This document shows, piece by piece, positions 1 to 6,389 of a stretch of DNA of 8,710 nt. The notes beneath the pieces are model-generated. The model was not told the origin of the DNA, searched no databases, and worked only from the letters and a program-made list of their open reading frames with translations. The translations under genes and the position numbers were made by a program. Numbering within the stretch: position 1 is the stretch's first letter; the number at the start of each line of letters is the position of its first letter. The stretch is from DASWJQ01 sp036397095. Lineage in GTDB: Bacteria > Chloroflexota > Anaerolineae > Anaerolineales > E44-bin32. Location: the NCBI GenBank assembly GCA_036397095.1, contig DASWJQ010000004.1, positions 1 through 8,710 on the forward strand, written 5' to 3'.

Positions 1-1705
1 TGCGCGAGAAACGCTGCCTTTCGCTGCCGTCCGTTGTCATCACCCAGACCTCGGAGGTACCCGATCGTGTCGACGTGTAAATCAGCTGGGTGCCGGAGGG
101 GGACCAGTTGGGGTTGCTTTCATGGGCCAGGCTATCCGTCAGGTTGGTCCGGCCGGTGCCGTCGGTGTTAATGAGGTAGATCTGCGGCCGACCATCTTGC
201 AGTGATGTGAAGGCGATGCGGTCGCCATCCGGGGACCAGGCCGGATCGTAGTCCCCGCCCAGCGCGGTGGCCAGCGGCAGTTGGCCACTGCCGTCCGCGT
301 TCATCGTCCAGATGCTGGCCCCAGAATATTGGTCCCGATTGGCGCGGCAGGGCGAGGTAAAGGCCAACTGGCTGCCGTCGGGCGACCAGGCCGGCTGGCA
401 GGCGCCGTCGGTCAATTGGGTCAACTCGACCAGGCCGGTGCCGTCGACGTTCATCACATAGATCTGCGGAATGCCGCTCCGAGCGGAGGCGAAAGCGAGT
501 TGGCCGATGCCGCCACCCTGGGCGGTCGGCGATGGACCACCAGCCGACTGGGTTACCGGCTGGCTCGCGTCGACCTGCGGCCCTTCGGTGGCGGCCTGTT
601 GGCCGGGCGTTTCATTCTCGAGCGAGACCAAGGCCTCCGTGGCCGCGGGCTGGGTTGCCGGCGAGCCTTCGTCGGTCCCTGTCAGGTACGGCGGCAGCAT
701 GCTGGGCAGGGCGTACACCGCGCCAACTCCGATCACGGCGAAGGCCAGGCCAATCACCGCCAGCCGCGGCCAGCGCCGCGGTTTGGCCCGCACCGGCGCC
801 ACCCGCGTCGGCGGGCTGACCCGTCGGGTCAGGCTTTCACGCAGGACGGTCTTGTCTCGCAGGTAGGGGAGATCGACCCGCAATTTGGGCCGGCTTGTCC
901 CGACTGCCCCAATGAGCGCTTCGGCCAATTCCGGGACGGTCTGGTACCGCTCGTCCGGTTCCAGCGCCAGGGCCCGTTCCACGACACGTGACAGCCCTTG
1001 GCTGACGGTCGGTGCCCGCTTGCGAACCGGTGTCAGCTTGGCCCGCCCCATCGCCCGTTCAAGGGAGTCCTCGGGGATGGTGGCCGTAAGGGCGGTAAAC
1101 AGCGTTGCCGCCAACGAATAGATGTCGGTCCGGGTGTCGGTTTGTCCCGAACCGTACTGCTCGGGCGGCGAGAAGCCCGGCGTCATGGCCTTGGCGCCGG
1201 TGGTGGTTTCGGTCGAGCCATCGACCACCTTGGCCAGGCCAAAGTCGACCAGGTAGGCCTTGCTCTCGGGGGTGATCTTGATGTTGCCCGGCTTGATATC
1301 GCGGTGCAGTATGGGCGGCGTTCGCGAATGCAGGTAGGCCAGTGCGTCGGCGATCTCGAGGAACCAGGGCAGACAGACGGCCTCGTCGACCTGACCGTCC
1401 CGTTCCAGCCGGTGACGCAAATCCTCGCCCTCAATGAAGTCCATCACCAGGTACTGGCCCTCGCCTTCGATCACGAAGTGATCGGTCACCCGCGGCAGGT
1501 TGGGGTGGCGCAGACTGGCCAGGATGGTCGCTTCCCGCTGGAACTGGCGAGCATAATCCTGGGTGGTAAACAGGTTCTCTTTGACGGCGACGAAGACCGC
1601 CAGATTGATATCGTGGGCGCGGTAAACCGCACCCATTCCGCCTTGGCCGAGGGTTTCTTCGATACGGTAGCGGTGCCTCAGCGTCGCGCCGGATTGCAGG
1701 GGCAT
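1..1705 (-). CDS. Receptor-type Ser/Thr protein kinase with C-terminal PD40/TolB-like propeller (partial, 3' end off window)
   Basis: The minus strand is open from an ATG at 1705-1703 through base 2 (568 codons, no stop), so the C-terminus is missing. Residues 13-265 form a Hanks-type kinase: glycine loop GQGGMGAVY (20-28), ATP lysine K42, αC glutamate E58, catalytic HRDIKPGN (134-141, D136), DFG (154-156) and SPPEQYG (179-185) as the APE-equivalent segment. A Ser/Thr-rich activation loop (STETTTG, 164-170) suits autophosphorylation. A basic juxtamembrane stretch precedes one TM helix (about 315-333), then a Pro/Thr/Gln-rich linker. From about residue 400 come repeats with PAWSPDG and MNxDGTG motifs, typical of PD40 β-propellers. 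Expected topology is a cytoplasmic kinase and an external propeller sensor. The kinase fold starts at residue 13, so the 1705 start fits well although no strong RBS is visible. The ligand and substrates cannot be told from the sequence. Confidence 0.93.
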   Translation of the reverse strand, partial: MPLQSGATLRHRYRIEETLGQGGMGAVYRAHDINLAVFVAVKENLFTTQDYARQFQREATILASLRHPNLPRVTDHFVIEGEGQYLVMDFIEGEDLRHRLERDGQVDEAVCLPWFLEIADALAYLHSRTPPILHRDIKPGNIKITPESKAYLVDFGLAKVVDGSTETTTGAKAMTPGFSPPEQYGSGQTDTRTDIYSLAATLFTALTATIPEDSLERAMGRAKLTPVRKRAPTVSQGLSRVVERALALEPDERYQTVPELAEALIGAVGTSRPKLRVDLPYLRDKTVLRESLTRRVSPPTRVAPVRAKPRRWPRLAVIGLAFAVIGVGAVYALPSMLPPYLTGTDEGSPATQPAATEALVSLENETPGQQAATEGPQVDASQPVTQSAGGPSPTAQGGGIGQLAFASARSGIPQIYVMNVDGTGLVELTQLTDGACQPAWSPDGSQLAFTSPCRANRDQYSGASIWTMNADGSGQLPLATALGGDYDPAWSPDGDRIAFTSLQDGRPQIYLINTDGTGRTNLTDSLAHESNPNWSPSGTQLIYTSTRSGTSEVWVMTTDGSERQRFSR

Positions 1706-1846
1706 GCGAAGATGCGCTCTTGGTCGATTGGATTCACCTGGCTTTGTACTGGAGGCTATTGTAACGAATGGGCTGGGCTTTGACCACCAGCCCCTGCGTA
1801 CGGGGTGCCTTCATAAGACACATGTAAGGCGCTGTGGGGCGATCGC

Positions 1847-1875
1847 AATATCAAAATTAGGGAGGTTGTATACAA
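1847..1875 (-). promoter_or_regulatory. Candidate sigma-70-like promoter for the kinase gene
   Basis: Reading the minus strand, TTGTAT (1875-1870) is followed by a 17-base spacer and GATATT (1852-1847). The -35 matches the TTGACA consensus at 3 of 6 positions and the -10 matches TATAAT at 4 of 6. The spacing is ideal, and this AT-rich patch stands out in a GC-rich gap. It would give a 5' UTR of about 135 bases before the kinase ATG at 1705. The -35 lies inside the near-palindrome at 1859-1882. Matching is by eye only. Confidence 0.35.
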
Positions 1876-1882
1876 CGTCCCT
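1859..1882. promoter_or_regulatory. 24-bp near-perfect palindrome, candidate operator
   Basis: The arms are AGGGA (1859-1863) and TCCCT (1878-1882), enclosing a perfect 12-bp palindrome GTTGTATACAAC (1865-1876). The only mismatched pair is 1864/1877. A TTGTATACAA-type core resembles operators of dimeric winged-helix regulators such as the GntR family, but no regulator gene is nearby, so that assignment is an inference. It overlaps the possible -35 of the kinase promoter, where a bound dimer could block or modulate transcription. This is the only clear structure in the 283-bp gap between the DUF1501 stop and the kinase start. Confidence 0.5.
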
Positions 1883-1988
1883 ACGCAGTCAGGCCACTGA
1901 TCGTCGCGGCAACGAGCCACCGCCTCAGGCGTCTGTGGAACCCCTTGGCGGTGCCAGCTGGCCACCAATACTGGGACCAAGGAGGCGG

Positions 1989-3266
1989 CTAACTGGCATC
2001 CGGCCGGCGTTTGGCGACCCCCACCGCGCGTGGCTGGTAACCAGGGAAGATCAGCTCCACGGCCGGGTTGTTCAGCCGCCGGCGGCAGATTTCGCTGAGC
2101 ACGTCGCGGTAGTCGGTGGTGACGGCCAAGTCGCCGGGGCCGAACAGCTGCCCTTCGGCCAGGCCGGGCCAGGCACCGTGCACCTGGCCACCAACCAGTC
2201 CGCCGCCCAGCAGGAGCATGGCGCTGCCATGACCGTGGTCGGTGCCCAGACTGGCGTTTTCGTGAACCCGCCGGCCGAACTCCGACATCACCACCACCGA
2301 CAGCTCATTCAGGTGATCGGCCAGATCGGTGTGCAACGCCGCCAGGCCGCTGCTCAGATCGTCCAGCAGGCCGGCCATCAGCCCTTGGCCAGCACCCTGG
2401 CCAAAGTGCGTGTCCCAGCCGCCGATGTCAATTGCCGCCACTTCCAAGCCGACCTGGGCCTTGATCAGCATGGCAACCTGACGCAGGCTGCGGCCAAAGT
2501 CGCTTTGTGGGTAGTTGGCCTGGGCCGCCGGCTGGTAGCCGGCAGGATCGAGGCTCTCCAACGTGTCCAGGATTTCCAACGTCTCCTGGCCGATGACCCC
2601 CAGTGGTTCCTGTTCGGTGTACATCGAAGCCAGCAGCGACTGCATTCGGGCGGCGGCGGCCAGGTCGCCACCCAGATGGAAGTCGGCGATCGACTGCAGT
2701 GCGGTAACCGGCACCGAACCCCGCAAGCTGCGGGGGACCTGGTCCCCAAGGCCAATGGCCCGCAGCGGGGAAGGGTTGCCGGTATTGAGGCTGGCCAGGT
2801 GGCGGCCAATCCAGCCCGACGCCGGGCCCCGCTGGTCGCTAACCCCGCGCTCCATCAGTTCCATAGCGCGGAAGTGACTGCGCGATTCGTCCGGTGCGCC
2901 GCAAGCATGGACCAGCGCAAGGTGACCGGACTGCCAGGCTTCGGTCAGCGGATCCATCGCTGGATGCAGGCCAAAGAATCCATCCAGATTGACGGCCCGC
3001 TGATCTACCTGCGCCTGGTTGTCGTCTGGCCGCGGGATAGCCAGCGTCGGCCGTGCTTGGTAGTAGAAGTCCTCGCCGTGGGGCACGACCATGTTGAGCA
3101 CATCGGCCGCCCCGCGCAAGAACACTACGATCAGTGTGTCACCGCGCGGCGCCACACCTTCTGGCGCAAATGCCAGCCGTGGCATCCAAGCCGGCCAACT
3201 GAGGGCGACCGGCGCCCGGACGGCGGCCTGCAGGAAATCTCGTCGCGAGAGCGTTTCCACCTTCAT
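1989..3266 (-). CDS. DUF1501 family protein, exported (Tat-like signal)
   Basis: The protein has 425 residues, normal for the DUF1501 family, which sits in the alkaline-phosphatase/sulfatase-like superfamily and has no firmly assigned reaction. The N-terminus carries a twin-arginine motif SRRDFLQ (7-13), a modestly hydrophobic stretch and an AFA-type cleavage site (about 32-34), so export by Tat is likely. Family landmarks are FLRGAAD (49-55), GGWDTH (282-287), VVVMSEFGRR (324-333), GTDHGHG (341-347) and TTDYRDVL (383-390). The Asp/His-rich motifs could bind metal, as inferred from the fold. The ATG has a strong GGAGGT Shine-Dalgarno overlapping the stop of the upstream DUF1800 gene, only 3 bp away, so the two are almost certainly co-translated. 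DUF1800 and DUF1501 genes are commonly adjacent in many phyla, which supports a joint role, probably at the cell surface. Confidence 0.93.
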   Translation of the reverse strand: MKVETLSRRDFLQAAVRAPVALSWPAWMPRLAFAPEGVAPRGDTLIVVFLRGAADVLNMVVPHGEDFYYQARPTLAIPRPDDNQAQVDQRAVNLDGFFGLHPAMDPLTEAWQSGHLALVHACGAPDESRSHFRAMELMERGVSDQRGPASGWIGRHLASLNTGNPSPLRAIGLGDQVPRSLRGSVPVTALQSIADFHLGGDLAAAARMQSLLASMYTEQEPLGVIGQETLEILDTLESLDPAGYQPAAQANYPQSDFGRSLRQVAMLIKAQVGLEVAAIDIGGWDTHFGQGAGQGLMAGLLDDLSSGLAALHTDLADHLNELSVVVMSEFGRRVHENASLGTDHGHGSAMLLLGGGLVGGQVHGAWPGLAEGQLFGPGDLAVTTDYRDVLSEICRRRLNNPAVELIFPGYQPRAVGVAKRRPDAS

Positions 3267-3269
3267 TCG

Positions 3270-4757
3270 CTACCTCCACTGAAATTGCGGCGAGCCGATC
3301 AAGCCAGCTACCAGCAGACGAGCCATGTCCTGCGGATCGAGCTCATCCGTCTGTCGTCGAATCTGGCCGAGGGCCGATTGCATCCCTCGCCCCGCGGGAC
3401 TGCCGACCAGCCGCTGGCTCAGGCTGTCGGCGATATGCCCTTCATCGCGCTGGGCCTGCTCGACTAGGGCGTCGATATCGATGCTCGTGCCGTCGACCTC
3501 GTCCTGTGCCAATTCGAGGGCAAACTGCCAGCGCGGCAGCAGATTGCCGCTCCACGGATCAGCCGTGTCCGGCGGGCCATCCGGCGTTGGCCAGGCGAAT
3601 GTCGGCTGGCCCATCAAGGCCAGGTGATCGTGCAGGCTGGCGCCGCCGTCGGAGTGCGCGGCCAGCGGGCGCAGGGCCGAGGTGATGAAATCGACCGGCC
3701 GCTTGATCTTGGGTGGCAGTTGGTCGAGCTGGGGGACCAGCCCATCCAGCAGCAGCGTCCGGTACACGCTCGGCAGGTGACCGCCGGCCTGCAGGAAGGT
3801 CCGGCTGACGGCACGGACGGCCTCGGGCGCATCTTCCAGCGGATGGTCGGTGACAAACCGGCGCACGAGCTTGGTCGCCAGGTGTTCGGCGGTAGCCGGG
3901 TGGGCGCCAAGTTCGTCCAGCACCCGCTCGGCCTCGACCACGCCGGCCTGCTCGATGGCCATCCCCAGCACCTGTTTGCTGCCCTTGTCGTGCAGATCCG
4001 GCTCGAAGGCAAACTGCCCCTTCCAGAAGTGGTCCTTGACCGTCCAGCCGGTCAGGCAGCGGGCCAACTCCATCACATCGCGCTGGGAGTAGCCGCCGTC
4101 GACGCCGAGGGTGTGCAGTTCCATCACCTCGCGGGCGTAGTTCTCGTTGGGTGCGCTGGCTTCGTTCACCTGGTTGTCCAGATAGACCAGCATCGCCGGC
4201 GATTTGGCCGAGGCATGCAGCAGGTCGGCAAAGCGCCCCTGGGCATGAGCCCGAATCACCTGGCGATCATCGACCACCTTCAGGAACCAGCACTCTCCCT
4301 TGTCGACCGAGATATTGAAGTGGTCGGTCCAGAACTCAATGAGACGCTCGTGGAGCTGACGGCGGCTGTAGAGCTGTCGTTGCAGGCTGGCGGCACGCAG
4401 TTGGCCAAGGACTTCCTCCGGCTCCCAGCCTTCAAGTTGATCAGCTTGCATCCGCAGCAAGTCGAAGCGGCGCAGCAGGCCTTCGGCTGGCAGGTCATCG
4501 GTGATCTCCAATCCCAATTGTTCCTCGATCCAGGCGGCCAGGCCGTGTTCGGCGACAAAGCTGGTTTCGGTTTCGGTCGGGCCATAAGTCAGCCGTGCCA
4601 GACCGCGATAGTCGGCCGGCGCCAGCTCGGTCCACCCGCCCGGTGCCCGGTAGGCTCCCGTCAGCTCGCCGGCCAGCGGCGCGCAGGCGCTGCTGGCGGC
4701 GGCCGCCCCGGCAATGGCGCCGGCCAGACGAACGAAATCACGCCGACTGAGGCTCAT
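3270..4757 (-). CDS. DUF1800 family protein, exported (Tat-like signal, possible lipoprotein)
   Basis: The protein has 495 residues, typical for DUF1800. The N-terminus has SRRDFVR (4-10), a small-residue hydrophobic segment (11-24) and SSAC (22-25). The last could be a lipobox-like site with lipidated C25, but it lacks the usual Leu at -3, so this is uncertain. Family motifs run in order: LARLTYGPT (53-61), LAAWIEEQL (73-81), EFWTDHFNIS (141-150), the signature NENYAREVMELHTLGV (204-219), RCLTGW (233-238) and a C-terminal LLVAGLIGSPQFQWR (481-495). The biochemical role of the family is not established. The gene overlaps membrane protein A upstream by 20 bp and ends 3 bp before DUF1501, so all three probably share a transcript. 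No good Shine-Dalgarno precedes its ATG, which fits translational coupling from the overlapping upstream gene. Confidence 0.93.
   Translation of the reverse strand: MSLSRRDFVRLAGAIAGAAAASSACAPLAGELTGAYRAPGGWTELAPADYRGLARLTYGPTETETSFVAEHGLAAWIEEQLGLEITDDLPAEGLLRRFDLLRMQADQLEGWEPEEVLGQLRAASLQRQLYSRRQLHERLIEFWTDHFNISVDKGECWFLKVVDDRQVIRAHAQGRFADLLHASAKSPAMLVYLDNQVNEASAPNENYAREVMELHTLGVDGGYSQRDVMELARCLTGWTVKDHFWKGQFAFEPDLHDKGSKQVLGMAIEQAGVVEAERVLDELGAHPATAEHLATKLVRRFVTDHPLEDAPEAVRAVSRTFLQAGGHLPSVYRTLLLDGLVPQLDQLPPKIKRPVDFITSALRPLAAHSDGGASLHDHLALMGQPTFAWPTPDGPPDTADPWSGNLLPRWQFALELAQDEVDGTSIDIDALVEQAQRDEGHIADSLSQRLVGSPAGRGMQSALGQIRRQTDELDPQDMARLLVAGLIGSPQFQWR
3272..3277 (-). promoter_or_regulatory. 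Strong RBS of the DUF1501 gene, overlapping the DUF1800 stop
   Basis: GGAGGT on the minus strand ends 5 bases before the DUF1501 ATG (3266-3264). It overlaps the TAG stop of DUF1800 (3272-3270) by one base. This fixes the DUF1501 start and implies translational coupling. Confidence 0.75.
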
Positions 4758-5283
4758 GGATCAGCACCGGATCGGGCGTGGCCTGCTCATCGCTTGTCTT
4801 GACCTTGGGTTGCCAGCCAAGGGCGCCAAAGGTGGCAGCACCGAGGCTGACCAGGATGGTGACCGGAATGATCAGCAGCCAGCCGAGCAGGGGGAAGGCG
4901 GCTGCCAGCTCAAGGGCGACGGCGGCCCGAACGAAATGGCCCGCACCGGGCGTCTCCAACTGGACGCGGGCCGACCACTGGCGGGCCATGGCGCCGGCGA
5001 TGCCGGCAGCACCCAGACTGGCGAAGGTCAGCGCCGACAGCAGCAGGATGGCCCCGACGAACTTGGCCAGGGAAAAGGGTAGCGCCAGCAGGACCACAAT
5101 CGGCACTGCCAGCAGTACGCTCATCAGCCCACCCAGGCCAAAAGAGCGCCAGGGGGTGGCCACGACGCGCTGCGAGGCCCGGTCGACCACGTTGGGAAAC
5201 AGCAGCCACCAGGCAGTTAGCATGCCGGGGAACACGATCCCCAGCGCCAGCAAGGTTCCGAAGATTGCGTAAACGTCAGCCAT
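4738..5283 (-). CDS. Small polytopic membrane protein A (paralogue of 5898-6389)
   Basis: The protein has 181 residues and no named family that I recognise. Hydrophobic segments lie near 6-29, 48-70, 75-99 and 120-157, the last long enough for a hairpin around P140. A polar tail follows (158-181). A GTG at 5304 would add seven residues. The ATG at 5283 is preferred because AGAAAGGA (5299-5292) sits 8 bases upstream of it. Two blocks align without gaps to the 163-residue protein encoded at 5898-6389: residues 27-60 (shared LFP, VV, R35, P44, R46, LAV) and residues 130-140 (shared P131, G134, W135, P140). Its 3' end overlaps DUF1800 by 20 bp, so it probably leads the A/DUF1800/DUF1501 transcript. 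No convincing promoter was seen at 5284-5342. A role in helping membrane insertion or anchoring of the exported partners is only a guess. Confidence 0.82.
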   Translation of the reverse strand: MADVYAIFGTLLALGIVFPGMLTAWWLLFPNVVDRASQRVVATPWRSFGLGGLMSVLLAVPIVVLLALPFSLAKFVGAILLLSALTFASLGAAGIAGAMARQWSARVQLETPGAGHFVRAAVALELAAAFPLLGWLLIIPVTILVSLGAATFGALGWQPKVKTSDEQATPDPVLIHEPQSA

Positions 5284-5342
5284 CACCACATCCTTTCTGC
5301 GCACCGGTCTCTACAAGGGGTACAGAATGGAGCCAGGAAATG

Positions 5343-5452
5343 TCGCGGCGTGCTCGCGGGACTACCCGAAAGTCCTCAATAGCCTCCGCCCTGCGAGTGG
5401 CTGGGGGACTTTCGGGAAGTCCGACCGAAGTGGACGCCGGGCGCGGGTCTTC
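5343..5452. repeat. Left degenerate repeat unit
   Basis: Both palindrome positions are recognisable: GGACTACCCGAAAGTCC at 5359-5375 (two mismatched pairs) and GGACTTTCGGGAAGTCC at 5406-5422 (one mismatched pair). The 60-bp step to the next P1 is kept, while the sequence between the palindromes has diverged strongly. The palindromes therefore outlast the rest of the unit. Confidence 0.7.
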
Positions 5453-5560
5453 GGAGCCGCTATGGGGACTTCCTGGAAGTCCTCGCTAGGATCCGCGCTG
5501 AAGGTAGGAGCGGAGACTTCCGGGAAGTCCGGGCGGACCCGCCGCCGACCACGCGCCATC
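5453..5560. repeat. Repeat unit 1 (108 bp)
   Basis: P1 is at 5466-5482 (central T), P2 at 5515-5529 and the GGCGG/CCGCC inverted repeat at 5532-5543. A GGATCC hexamer lies between P1 and P2. By eye it differs from unit 2 at 7 of 108 positions. Confidence 0.9.
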
Positions 5561-5668
5561 GGAGCCGCTATGGGGACTTCCCGGAAGTCCTCGTTGGCAT
5601 GCACGCTGAAGGTAGGAGCGGAGACTTCCGGGAAGTCCGGGCGGACCCGCCGCCGACCACGAGCCATC
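5561..5668. repeat. Repeat unit 2 (108 bp)
   Basis: P1 is at 5574-5590 (central C) and P2 at 5623-5637. Five of its seven differences from unit 1 cluster where unit 1 has GGATCC. Here the hexamer is GCATGC, which is also self-complementary. Confidence 0.9.
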
Positions 5669-5778
5669 GGAGCCGCTATGGGGACTTCCCGGAAGTCCTC
5701 GCTAGGATCCGCGCTGAAGGTAGGAGCGGAGAGACTTCCGGGAAGTCCGGGCGGACCCGCCGCCGACCGCGGGTGTTC
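5669..5778. repeat. Repeat unit 3 (110 bp)
   Basis: P1 is at 5682-5698 and P2 at 5733-5747. A 2-bp GA duplication just before P2 makes the unit 110 bp and shifts any reading frame. It keeps the GGATCC version of the inter-palindrome hexamer. Its right end (GCGGGTGTTC) differs from units 1 and 2 but resembles the end of the left degenerate unit (GCGGGTCTTC). Confidence 0.88.
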
Positions 5779-5867
5779 GGAGCCGCCCTGGTGACTTCCC
5801 AAAATTCCTCACGGGCGGTTGCCTGCTGAGTTGCTGGGTAGGCTTTTGGGAGTTCTGAAGCTTCGCA
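5779..5867. repeat. Right degenerate, truncated repeat unit
   Basis: It starts GGAGCCGCCCTGG. A decayed P1 (5792-5808, ACTTCCCAAAATTCC core) and a decayed P2 (about 5840-5856, CTTTTGGGAGTTC) keep the 48-bp spacing. Similarity fades into the end of membrane gene B. Confidence 0.6.
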
Positions 5868-5891
5868 AACCCGACTTCCGGAAAACGGGTT
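5868..5891 (-). terminator. Nested palindromic hairpin after membrane gene B, possible terminator
   Basis: Arms AACCCG (5868-5873) and CGGGTT (5886-5891) enclose a perfect TTCCGGAA (5876-5883). The hairpin begins 7 bases past the TAG stop of the gene at 5898-6389, in the right place for a terminator. There is no T-run on the minus strand after it, so intrinsic termination is not assured. Its ACTTCCGGAA core resembles the palindromes of the adjacent array. Confidence 0.4.
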
Positions 5892-5897
5892 GCGTTG

Positions 5898-6389
5898 CTA
5901 TTCCTCCGCCAGCGCTGGCCTTCGCAGCCAGCCAAGCAGAAAGCCGCCGATTCCTAGGGCGGCGACGTAGGGGAACAGCCCAAACCAGCCGACGAACGGC
6001 GTCAGCGTGCCCAACGCCAGCACCAGGCTGGCCCAGATCCGCTGCCGCACCGGGCCGGCGCCGGGGAACAGGCGCTCGCCCACCAGTTGGACAACGGCTG
6101 CCAGTCCAAAGCAAAGGGTGATCAAAAACAGGCTCAGGAAGGCAATCGCCGGGATCTGAAGCAAATCCAGTCCAGACCCCTGGGATAGGCTGGTCAGGCC
6201 CAGTCCGACGACCGCCAGGAATAGCCCGTTGGCCAACCCCAGAGCAACAGCCCGACCTGGGGCGTCGTCCATGGCTTCAACCGAACGGCGCACGACCGCC
6301 GGAAAGAGCGCCGCCAGCGCCAGGAAAAGGCCGGTCAGGCTGGCGGCGGACAGCAGGCCAATAACGATCAGTCGTAATCCTTCAGCCAT
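5898..6389 (-). CDS. Small polytopic membrane protein B (third gene of the sigma/anti-sigma operon)
   Basis: The protein has 163 residues, nearly all hydrophobic, with segments near 7-29, 48-67, 78-103 and 118-155 (the last probably a hairpin with a break at P140). The topology recalls small envelope-stress-type membrane proteins, but I cannot name the family. It aligns in the same register with membrane protein A at residues 27-60 and 130-140 (LFP, VV, R35, P44, R46, LAV; P131, GW134-135, P140). The ATG at 6389 overlaps the anti-sigma stop by 8 bp and has GGAGG (6400-6396) six bases upstream, inside the anti-sigma gene, so translation is coupled. Position suggests that it works with or is controlled by the sigma/anti-sigma switch. 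That is an inference from synteny. Confidence 0.85.
   Translation of the reverse strand: MAEGLRLIVIGLLSAASLTGLFLALAALFPAVVRRSVEAMDDAPGRAVALGLANGLFLAVVGLGLTSLSQGSGLDLLQIPAIAFLSLFLITLCFGLAAVVQLVGERLFPGAGPVRQRIWASLVLALGTLTPFVGWFGLFPYVAALGIGGFLLGWLRRPALAEE

Larger units (their letters stand above)
5343..5880. repeat. Array of about five 108-bp direct repeats, each with two palindromes
   Basis: Three well-conserved units start at 5453, 5561 and 5669 (108, 108 and 110 bp), flanked by a decayed copy on each side. Each unit begins GGAGCCGCTATG and holds palindrome P1 (GGACTTCC-N-GGAAGTCC, 17 bp), palindrome P2 (GACTTCC-G-GGAAGTC, 15 bp) and a GGCGG-AC-CCGCC inverted repeat. P1-P2 centres are about 48 bp apart, and P2 to the next P1 is 60 bp. 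P1 centres lie near 5367, 5474, 5582, 5690 and 5800. P2 centres lie near 5414, 5522, 5630, 5740 and 5848. The array occupies the gap between membrane genes B and A. The units are too long and too complete to be CRISPR repeat-spacers. A multi-site protein-binding array, a REP/BIME-like family or a structured RNA are the options; the sequence alone does not choose. Confidence 0.9.

Noticed and set aside
1839..1846. GCGATCGC octamer, as in the cyanobacterial HIP1 repeat
   Set aside because: I noticed only this single copy, and gene content does not suggest a cyanobacterium.
1945..1966. GGTGCCAGCTGGCCACC imperfect inverted repeat downstream of DUF1501 as a terminator
   Set aside because: The symmetry needs a bulge, and there is no T-run after it on the minus strand.
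1756..1980. Minus-strand 74-codon frame in the gap between DUF1501 and the kinase
   Set aside because: No domain, no good RBS, and it runs over the palindrome and promoter-like sequence; most likely chance.
1704..3467. Plus-strand open frame of 587 codons, and another at 3624-4802
   Set aside because: They lie antisense to the clearly coding DUF1501 and DUF1800 genes and are the usual long antisense frames of GC-rich DNA, without recognisable domains.
5327..5794. Plus-strand open frame of 155 codons through the repeat array (and a 146-codon frame on the minus strand, 5362-5802)
   Set aside because: Both frames stay open because the unit is 108 bp (36 codons), the encoded sequence is a low-complexity Ser/Gly/Arg repeat, and the GA insertion in unit 3 breaks the frame. 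An AGGGG stretch before the ATG at 5327 is the only point in favour, so coding is unlikely but not excluded.
5343..5880. CRISPR array
   Set aside because: Whole 108-bp units are repeated with no unique spacers between short repeats, and no cas genes are present.
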